Shown here: positions 1 to 4,507 of the stretch, in pieces
Position numbering within the stretch: the first letter of the stretch is position 1
Layout: every line of letters starts with the position of its first letter
Source of the DNA: an uncultured Oscillibacter sp.
GTDB taxonomy: Bacteria; Bacillota; Clostridia; Oscillospirales; Oscillospiraceae
Length of the DNA stretch: 5,448 bases
Reading direction: 5' to 3'
Assembly (NCBI GenBank): GCA_910587875.1
Contig: CAJUOD010000165.1
Location: forward strand, 1-5,448
Position numbers and translations under genes: made by a program
The notes under the pieces: model-generated
The model's input: only the letters and a program-made list of their open reading frames with translations
Database searches by the model: none
Told to the model about the DNA's origin: nothing

Positions 1-43
1 CGGGCCTCTCCCTCGGAATCGCCCGCCCTCCGTCCCCCTATAC

Positions 44-83
44 AACCGAACCGGGCCGCCCAGCTGGGCGGCCCGGTTCGGTT
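44..83. terminator. Long perfect hairpin, probable (bidirectional) terminator
   Basis: Arms 44-61 and 66-83 are perfectly complementary over 18 bp, with the 4-base loop AGCT. The right arm runs into TTTT (82-85), so on the + strand it resembles an intrinsic terminator for a gene left of the window. It also starts 15 bases after the stop of the leftward AraC gene and probably ends that transcript, although the U tract on that side is poor (TT, then GTAT). Seen directly: the inverted repeat. Inferred: the terminator role and direction. Confidence 0.75.
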
Positions 84-98
84 TTGGTCCTCTGGTCT

Positions 99-1022
99 TT
101 ATTGGGGGGACTCCTCCCCCTCCTCCGGCTCCCCGGGCTCCTCCGGCGTCTCCGCCAGATGCTCCAGGCTCCGCAGGGCCCGCTCCCGGTCCCACTTCCG
201 GTACTTCACCGGCGTGATGCCGAACTGCTGCTTAAAGGCCTTGGAGAAGACCTGGGGGTCCTGATAGCCGCAGCTCATGGCGATGTTGGCCACCGACGCG
301 TCGGTCAGGGTCAGCTGCTCCTTGGCCCGGGTCAGGCGGAACTGGGTCAGGCACTCCTGGGGGGAGACCCCCAGCACCCGCCGGAAGAGGGTGAAAAGAT
401 AGCTCCGGTTCAGCGCCACGTAGCCCGCGATGTCCGCCACCGTGATGCCGTTGGCGTAGTTGTTCCGGATGTACTCCATGGCCTGGTGGATATACAGGTT
501 CTCCCGCTCCCGCTTGGTCAGGCGGCGCTCCGGTCCCCAGGAGATGCCCTTGGCCAGCCGGGCGAAAAATTGGCACAGCAGGGACTGGAGCATGAAGTCC
601 GCCTCGGCGTCGGGCTTGTTGTAGGTCAGCATGGAGTCCACCAGCTTCAAAAGCTCCCCGTCGTCCTCGCAGCGGAAGGTCAGCCGGTCGCCCCCCAGGC
701 CCAGGCTCCGCAGGCAGCTCTCGCACTTGGCCCCGTCGAAGCCGATCCAGAGGTAGACCCAGGGGTCCTCCTCGCTGGACTGGTAAAAGGTCTGCTTGTT
801 GGGCTCAATGAGGAAGCCCTCCCCCTTGCGGAGGACGAACTCCTGGTCCTCCACCCGGTAGACACCGCTGCCGTCCAGAATATAGTGGAGGAGATAGTTG
901 GGCCGGACCGCCGGGCCGTAGCTGTGCAGGGGCTCGCAGCGGGCGTGGCCGCAGTAGCAGAGGTAGAAGTCCGAGAACTTCTGATACTGCTTTTGCAGGT
1001 GCAGGACATAGCTTTCTTCCAT
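99..1022 (-). CDS. AraC-family transcriptional regulator
   Basis: A 307-residue cytoplasmic DNA-binding regulator. The N-terminal part (about residues 15-155) looks like the AraC cupin-type effector-binding domain (segment HYILDGSGVYRV at 46-57). The C-terminal part (about 175-280) holds the two helix-turn-helix units: the first around 193-215 (ITVADIAGYVALNRSYLFTL), the second around 243-268, with the family signature through GYQDPQVFSKAFKQQFGITP and ending at KYRKW. An acidic, proline-rich tail (about 290-307) is extra. The ATG at 1022 is chosen because AGGAGG lies 8 bases upstream. It is the last gene of a leftward run, 35 bases after the Nif-type gene. Many Firmicute members of this shape sense sugars, but the ligand cannot be read from the sequence, and the nearby ribose genes are divergent and distant. 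The family is certain; the target is unknown. Confidence 0.93.
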   Translation of the reverse strand: MEESYVLHLQKQYQKFSDFYLCYCGHARCEPLHSYGPAVRPNYLLHYILDGSGVYRVEDQEFVLRKGEGFLIEPNKQTFYQSSEEDPWVYLWIGFDGAKCESCLRSLGLGGDRLTFRCEDDGELLKLVDSMLTYNKPDAEADFMLQSLLCQFFARLAKGISWGPERRLTKRERENLYIHQAMEYIRNNYANGITVADIAGYVALNRSYLFTLFRRVLGVSPQECLTQFRLTRAKEQLTLTDASVANIAMSCGYQDPQVFSKAFKQQFGITPVKYRKWDRERALRSLEHLAETPEEPGEPEEGEESPQ

Positions 1023-1035
1023 CGCGCTCTCCTCC

Positions 1036-1053
1036 TATCCGCCGGCGCGGATA
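1036..1053. repeat. Inverted repeat / hairpin touching the araC-type RBS
   Basis: TATCCGC (1036-1042) and GCGGATA (1047-1053) are perfect complements separated by CGGC. On the leftward mRNA the hairpin fills most of the 35-base gap between the Nif-type stop and the AraC start, and its distal arm shares a base with the AGGAGG site. It could be a protein operator, a structure that dampens translation, or a processing or stability hairpin. The repeat is seen; its role is open. Confidence 0.45.
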
Positions 1054-1057
1054 CCTT

Positions 1058-1468
1058 TCAGCCGCCGCAGTGCCCGCCGTTCCCGGCGCAGCCGTGCTTG
1101 TCCTCCCCGCAGTGTCCGTGTTCTCCGTGGTGCTCGTGGTGTCCGCACGTAACCCCGGCGCTGTAGCTCAGCGACCCCGCCAGCAGGGCCCGGACCGCCT
1201 CGTCCGCCCCGCCGGCGACGCCGCCATAGAGCTTGATCCCCGCCTGGGCCAGGGCCTCCTGCGCTCCCGCGCCGATGCCGCCGCAGATCAGCGTGTCCAC
1301 GCCCAGGCCGGAGAGGAAGCCCGCCAGGGCCCCGTGGCCGCTTCCGGCGGGGTCGGCGGTCCGCTCTCCGGTTACCTTCCCGTCTTCCACGTCGTAAATC
1401 TTGAACTGCTCCGTGTGGCCGAAGTGCTGGAACACCTGGCCGTTCTCATAGGGTACCGCGATTTTCAT
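1058..1468 (-). CDS. Dinitrogenase iron-molybdenum cofactor (NifX/NifB C-terminal type) domain protein with His/Cys-rich tail
   Basis: A 136-residue cytoplasmic protein. Residues about 2-104 match the NifX/NafY-like fold (PF02579 type): MKIAVPY start, FGHTEQFKIYDV at 16-27, DTLICGGIGAGA at 58-69, and a Gly-rich stretch (YGGVAGGADEAV) before the last helix. Residues 108-136 form a tail with eight His and four Cys (C108, C120, C127, C134) that almost certainly binds metal. In nitrogen fixers this fold carries FeMo-cofactor or its precursor. Stand-alone versions are common in anaerobic Firmicutes and their job is mostly unknown, probably Fe-S or metal handling. No nif gene is visible here. The ATG at 1468 follows AAGGAG with 8 bases of spacing. 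It lies 85 bases after hxlR with no clear promoter of its own, so it is probably co-transcribed. The domain call is firm; the function is inferred. Confidence 0.88.
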   Translation of the reverse strand: MKIAVPYENGQVFQHFGHTEQFKIYDVEDGKVTGERTADPAGSGHGALAGFLSGLGVDTLICGGIGAGAQEALAQAGIKLYGGVAGGADEAVRALLAGSLSYSAGVTCGHHEHHGEHGHCGEDKHGCAGNGGHCGG

Positions 1469-1505
1469 GGGTAACGCTCCTTTTCATTCATGATCTATGG
1501 GCGGT

Positions 1506-1521
1506 CCCGCCCTCCGGCGGG
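1506..1521. repeat. Short GC hairpin between hxlR-type and Nif-type genes
   Basis: CCCGCC (1506-1511) and GGCGGG (1516-1521) form a perfect 6-bp stem with a 4-base loop, 32 bases after the HxlR stop on the leftward transcript. No U tract follows in that direction, so it is not a convincing terminator. It may be a partial attenuator or chance in GC-rich DNA. Confidence 0.3.
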
Positions 1522-1553
1522 TGCCGGGCCTTTTCCGTCTCTAGGATATCCCC

Positions 1554-1937
1554 TCAGCGGGGCTCGTAATCGCACCGCCGGCATTGGGGCAGGGCGCCGC
1601 CGTAGTCCTCCCGGTGATAGAGTCCCGCCCAGCGGCAGATGCTCCGCAGAATGGGCATGACGGACCAGCCCCGTTCCGTCAGGCAGTATTCCACCCGGGG
1701 CGGTATCTCGTCGTAGGACCGCCGCTCCACAATTCCGGCCGTCTGCAGCTCCTTCAGCGCCGCCGCCAGCACCGCGTCGGTGATGTTCCCCATCTCCCGG
1801 CGCAGCTCGCTGTAGCGCAGGACCTCCTTCACCGACAGGACGCAGATGATCCGGGACTTCCACTTGCCGCCGAAAATCTCCAGGCCATACTCCAGCGGAC
1901 AGCGAACATCCTTTTCCAGTTTGCGCTGATAGGCCAT
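1554..1937 (-). CDS. HxlR-family winged helix-turn-helix regulator
   Basis: A 127-residue, single-domain regulator of usual family length. The hallmark start is CPLEYGLEIFGGKWKSRIICVL (13-34). This is followed by the recognition region (RYSELRREMGNITDAVLAAALKEL, 41-64) and the wing (RRSYDEIPPRVEYCLTERG, 72-90). Proteins of this family dimerise and bind palindromes, and several (YodB, HypR) sense electrophiles or oxidants through an N-terminal cysteine. C13 here sits in a comparable place. There are six cysteines in all (13, 32, 85, 101, 119, 122), the last two forming a CRRC motif in the tail. The ATG at 1937 follows GGAGG with 7 bases of spacing. The gene is divergent from the FMN-binding protein gene, a common arrangement in which the regulator controls its neighbour and itself. 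It leads a leftward run into the Nif-type gene. The family is firm; the signal sensed is inferred. Confidence 0.93.
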   Translation of the reverse strand: MAYQRKLEKDVRCPLEYGLEIFGGKWKSRIICVLSVKEVLRYSELRREMGNITDAVLAAALKELQTAGIVERRSYDEIPPRVEYCLTERGWSVMPILRSICRWAGLYHREDYGGALPQCRRCDYEPR

Positions 1938-1960
1938 CGCCTCACCTCCCCGCTTTTTCT

Positions 1961-1989
1961 ATTGTAGCCCGGAAGCGGCGGTTTTGCAA
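1961..1989 (-). promoter_or_regulatory. Sigma-70-type promoter of the hxlR-type gene
   Basis: Read leftward, TTGCAA (1984-1989) is the -35 and TACAAT (1961-1966) the -10, with exactly 17 bases between them. Transcription would start near 1954, giving a leader of about 17 bases that contains the GGAGG ribosome site. It is the only convincing promoter for the leftward three-gene run. Confidence 0.75.
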
Positions 1990-1999
1990 GTCACTATGG

Positions 2000-2022
2000 A
2001 ATTTATAAGCTGCTCATAAATT
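2000..2022. promoter_or_regulatory. 23-bp palindrome, probable operator for the HxlR-type regulator
   Basis: Bases 2000-2022 form an inverted repeat around base 2011: AATTTAT at 2000-2006 pairs with ATAAATT at 2016-2022, and AGC (2008-2010) with GCT (2012-2014). Only one of the eleven pairs is mismatched (2007/2015). It is A+T-rich in a GC-rich region and lies exactly 10 bases from the -35 element of each divergent promoter. The palindrome is seen directly; that the neighbouring HxlR protein binds it is inferred from family habit and position. Confidence 0.7.
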
Positions 2023-2032
2023 TACGGACGAC

Positions 2033-2061
2033 TTTACAGGCTCCGGACAAATGCGTACAAT
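2033..2061 (+). promoter_or_regulatory. Sigma-70-type promoter of the FMN-binding protein gene
   Basis: TTTACA (2033-2038) and TACAAT (2056-2061) are separated by 17 bases, each one mismatch from the sigma-70 consensus. Transcription would begin near 2068, leaving a leader of about 48 bases. The elements are mirror images in position of the leftward hxlR promoter. Confidence 0.75.
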
Positions 2062-2115
2062 GAGCCCACATTTACCGGCGGAACCCCGCCGCACCAAAAA
2101 GGAGGACATTGCAAC

Positions 2116-2508
2116 ATGAACATGAACGAATCTGTGAGGAAACTCCTCAGGGAACAGATGTGGTATCTGGCCACCTACGACCAGGAGCCCAATGCCGTAC
2201 CCGTGGCTTTCAAAGATGTTACGGAGGACGGAACTTTGACCGTCGGCGACGTGTTCCTGGAAACCACCCTGCGCAACATTCAAAAGAACGGCAGGATCGC
2301 CGTATCCGCCAGCAGTGGAAGCACCTTAGAGGGCTACCAGATCAAAGGAACCGCCCGGTATGTCACTGAGGGGCCCATTGTGGACGCCTTCAAAAAGCAG
2401 GTGGAGGCCATGTTCAAGGGCGCCGCCACGGCGAAGGGCGCTCTGATCATCACGCCGGAGAAGGTCATTGTCACCACTCCCGGGCCGGACAACAAGAAGG
2501 AGCTGTAA
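2116..2508 (+). CDS. Pyridoxamine 5'-phosphate oxidase-related FMN-binding split-barrel protein
   Basis: A 130-residue cytoplasmic protein of the PNPOx-like split-barrel family, close in size and layout to the small FMN-binding protein of Desulfovibrio. Family-like segments are PNAVPVAFKDVTEDGTLTVG (25-44), the helix with TLRNIQKNGRIAVSA (51-65), YQIKGTARYVTEGP (74-87) and the final strand GALIITPEKVIVT (108-120). Such proteins normally form dimers with FMN at the interface and serve as flavin or quinone reductases or electron carriers. The substrate here is unknown, and this is not necessarily a true pyridoxamine phosphate oxidase. It has no cysteine. The ATG at 2116 follows GGAGG with 10 bases of spacing; an in-frame ATG at 2122 is the alternative but lies 16 bases away. 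It is divergent from the HxlR gene and shares its control region. The two coding lines counted by eye (2221-2340) are about 58% G+C, less than the following operon. Confidence 0.88.
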   Translation: MNMNESVRKLLREQMWYLATYDQEPNAVPVAFKDVTEDGTLTVGDVFLETTLRNIQKNGRIAVSASSGSTLEGYQIKGTARYVTEGPIVDAFKKQVEAMFKGAATAKGALIITPEKVIVTTPGPDNKKEL

Positions 2509-2528
2509 GCCTCCCCCCCACATTGCCG

Positions 2529-2557
2529 TTGCAATCAAAAAAGGAATATGTTACCAT
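2529..2557 (+). promoter_or_regulatory. Possible promoter for the nucleoside hydrolase-ribokinase operon
   Basis: TTGCAA (2529-2534) and TACCAT (2552-2557) lie 17 bases apart in the 97-base gap before the nucleoside hydrolase. The -10 is mediocre. A small inverted repeat, ATTGC-CGTT-GCAAT (2522-2535), covers the -35 and might be an operator. No terminator is visible after the FMN-binding protein gene, so read-through from 2033-2061 is also possible. Confidence 0.4.
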
Positions 2558-2605
2558 GGATGCATCGAGAGAGGAACCACACCGTTTGGGAAGGGAGAGG
2601 CATCT

Positions 2606-3559
2606 ATGGCAAGACAGAAAATCATCTGCGACTGCGACCCCGGGCACGACGACGCCGTGGCCCTCATGCTGGCGGCAAACAGCCCGGAGCTGGAGCTTCT
2701 GGGCGTCACCGTGGTGGCCGGGAACCAGACTCTGGACAACACCGTCCGCAACGCCTGCCGGGTGCTCCAATGGCTGGACCGGGAGGAGATTCCCGTCTAC
2801 GGAGGCTGCGGCCGCCCCCTGGTCCGGGACCGGGTGACGGCGGGGGACATCCACGGCGAGACGGGCCTGGACGGCCCCGTCTTCCCGCCCCTGCGGAAGG
2901 CGGCGGAGCAGGAGCACGCGGTGAGCTTCCTGGTCCGCACCCTGCTGGCCTCCGAGGGGGATATCATCGTCGTCACCACCGGCCCCATGACGAACCTGGG
3001 GCTGGCCCTGCGGATGGAGCCCCGGATCGCGGAGAAGATTCAGCGGATCGTCCTGATGGGGGGCTCCTGCACCAATGGGAACGTCACCCCGGCGGCGGAG
3101 TTCAACATCCTGGCGGACCCGGAGGCCGCCCACATCTGCTTTACCTCCGGCAGACCCGTCACCATGATCGGCCTGGACGTGACGCGGAAGGTCCTCTGCT
3201 ACCCCGAAATCGTGGACCGGATGGCGAAGGTGGACACCTGCGCCTCCCGGCTCTTCGCGGACCTGATGAAGCACTTCTGCAAATCCCAGAAGGAGGTTTT
3301 CGGCTGGGAGGGCGGGCCCCTCCACGACCCCGTCACCATCGCCTCCCTGCTGGACCCGGAGCTGGTGACCACAAAGCCCATGAACGTCCGCATCGACCTA
3401 AGCCACGGGGACTCCTACGGCCGGACCAACTGCGACGCCTTCGGCTACCTGGGCCTCCCCGCCACGGCAGACGTGGCGGTGGACATCGACGCGGCCCGCT
3501 TCTGGGACATCATCGAGGCCGGGCTCCGGCGCTACGGCGAAACGGAGGCGGGCGCATGA
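2606..3559 (+). CDS. Nucleoside hydrolase (inosine/uridine-preferring family)
   Basis: A 317-residue cytoplasmic enzyme that should hydrolyse the N-glycosidic bond of ribonucleosides to a free base and ribose. The calcium-binding motif DCDPGHDDA (9-17) supplies D11, D15 and D16. N40 sits in VAGN, TTGPMTNLGLAL (124-135) follows, and ribose-binding PAAEFNILADPEAA is at 162-175. The late HDPVT (240-244) gives the conserved His-Asp pair with the last metal ligand, D241. Length is normal for the family and all key residues seen are intact. The frame is open upstream to 2468, inside the previous gene, but homology begins at MARQKIICDCDPG. The ATG at 2606 has GGGAG 8 bases upstream, so it is preferred. 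Whether it prefers pyrimidine nucleosides (RihA/RihB-like) or is broad (RihC-like) cannot be read. It overlaps the ribokinase gene by ATGA, consistent with ribose salvage. Confidence 0.95.
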   Translation: MARQKIICDCDPGHDDAVALMLAANSPELELLGVTVVAGNQTLDNTVRNACRVLQWLDREEIPVYGGCGRPLVRDRVTAGDIHGETGLDGPVFPPLRKAAEQEHAVSFLVRTLLASEGDIIVVTTGPMTNLGLALRMEPRIAEKIQRIVLMGGSCTNGNVTPAAEFNILADPEAAHICFTSGRPVTMIGLDVTRKVLCYPEIVDRMAKVDTCASRLFADLMKHFCKSQKEVFGWEGGPLHDPVTIASLLDPELVTTKPMNVRIDLSHGDSYGRTNCDAFGYLGLPATADVAVDIDAARFWDIIEAGLRRYGETEAGA

Positions 3560-4464
3560 GGGTCCTCTGCTTCGGCTCGCTGAACATCGACTACGTCTAC
3601 GAGGTCCCCCGCTTCATCACCGGCGGGGAGACCCTTGCCGCCGCGTCTCTCCGGCGCTTCAGCGGCGGGAAGGGCCTGAACCAGTCCATCGCCCTGGCCC
3701 GGGCGGGGCTGGAGGTCCGGCACGCCGGGGCCGTGGGCCGGGACGGCCTGTTCCTCCTGGAGGAGCTCCGGGCGGCGGGCGTCGATACCGGATATGTGGA
3801 GGTCCTGGAGGACGTGCAGACCGGCCACACCGTCATCCAGCGGACCCCCTCCGGGGAGAACTGCATCCTGCTCTACGGCGGGGCCAACCGCTCCATCACC
3901 CGGGAGCACATCGACCGGGTCCTCCCGGACTTCGGCCCCGGGGACGCCCTGGTCCTGCAAAATGAGATCAGTGAGCTGCCCTGCCTGGTGGAGCGGGCCA
4001 AGGCCCGGGGGATGACCGTGGCCCTGAACCCCTCCCCCATGGAGGACGGGCTCCTCCCCCTGCTCCCCTGCGCCGACTACCTGCTCCTCAACGAGATCGA
4101 GGCGGCCCAGCTCCTGGGGGGCCTTGGAAAGCCCGTCCCGGAGGCGGGGGAGGCCCTGGCGGAAGCGCTGGCGGCGGCGCTCCCCGCCTCCGCGGCTGTT
4201 GTGCTGACCCTGGGGGCCCAGGGCTCCCTCTGCGCCCGCGGAGGCCGTCTTATCAAGCAGGCGGCGGTCCCCGTCCGGGCCGTGGACACCACGGCGGCGG
4301 GAGACACCTACACCGGCTTCTTCCTGGCCGGGGCCTTAAGCGGACAGAGCGTGGAGCGGGCCATGGCATACGCCTCCACAGCGGCGGCCATCGCGGTCAC
4401 CCGGCCCGGGGCCGCGCCCTCCATCCCCTCCCGGGAGGAGGTCCTGGCGAAGCTGGGCGGCTGA
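3556..4464 (+). CDS. rbsK: Ribokinase (PfkB family)
   Basis: A 302-residue cytoplasmic kinase, near the usual ribokinase length, expected to convert ribose plus ATP to ribose 5-phosphate. It starts with the family strand and substrate Asp (GSLNIDYVYEVP, D12). The first PfkB signature is at 37-51 (GGKGLNQSIALARAG), with NPSP at 158-161, LLNEIEA at 177-183 and TLGAQGS at 218-224. The second signature DTTAAGDTYTG (244-254) carries the catalytic base D250. The end, AAIAVTRPGAAPSIPSREEV (277-296), closely resembles the E. coli RbsK C-terminus, which supports ribokinase over other PfkB sugar kinases. Its ATG shares bases with the TGA of the nucleoside hydrolase (ATGA), and GGAGG lies 7 bases upstream inside that gene, so translation is probably coupled. 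The hydrolase would supply its substrate. Substrate identity is inferred from similarity and context. Confidence 0.9.
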   Translation: MRVLCFGSLNIDYVYEVPRFITGGETLAAASLRRFSGGKGLNQSIALARAGLEVRHAGAVGRDGLFLLEELRAAGVDTGYVEVLEDVQTGHTVIQRTPSGENCILLYGGANRSITREHIDRVLPDFGPGDALVLQNEISELPCLVERAKARGMTVALNPSPMEDGLLPLLPCADYLLLNEIEAAQLLGGLGKPVPEAGEALAEALAAALPASAAVVLTLGAQGSLCARGGRLIKQAAVPVRAVDTTAAGDTYTGFFLAGALSGQSVERAMAYASTAAAIAVTRPGAAPSIPSREEVLAKLGG

Positions 4465-4479
4465 CAGGATACAAGCTTG

Positions 4480-4507
4480 AGGCGGAGCCGGTTGAACGGC
4501 TCCGCCT
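4480..4507 (+). terminator. Intrinsic terminator of the nucleoside hydrolase-rbsK operon
   Basis: An 11-bp perfect stem (4480-4490 with 4497-4507), loop GTTGAA, followed by TTTATCTGT. It starts 15 bases after the ribokinase stop and abuts the stop codon of the convergent helicase gene (4508-4510). It may also act on leftward transcripts, though a U tract is lacking on that side. Confidence 0.85.

Noticed and set aside
1..43. Possible 3' end of a rightward gene before the first hairpin
   Set aside because: Too short to recognise any product; no in-frame stop could be tied to a coding frame.
84..1166. Long open frame (360 codons) on the + strand across the AraC gene
   Set aside because: Low-complexity Leu/Pro/Gly/Val-rich translation with no family features; it is the antisense of a clear AraC gene and stays open because stops are rare in GC-rich DNA.
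1161..1175. tRNA-like string GTAGCTCAGC
   Set aside because: It lies inside the Nif-type coding sequence; no acceptor, anticodon or T-arm pairing surrounds it.
2468..2605. N-terminal extension of the nucleoside hydrolase by 46 residues
   Set aside because: It would overlap the end of the FMN-binding protein gene, has no family similarity, and the ATG at 2606 has a suitable ribosome site.
2471..3325. Long leftward frame opposite the nucleoside hydrolase
   Set aside because: Antisense shadow with no recognisable domain; the + strand gene has intact catalytic motifs.
2548..3555. Upstream extension of the ribokinase frame through the nucleoside hydrolase gene (a 638-codon frame)
   Set aside because: The extension translates to Arg/Pro/Gly-rich nonsense; ribokinase similarity begins at the ATG at 3556, which has its own ribosome site.
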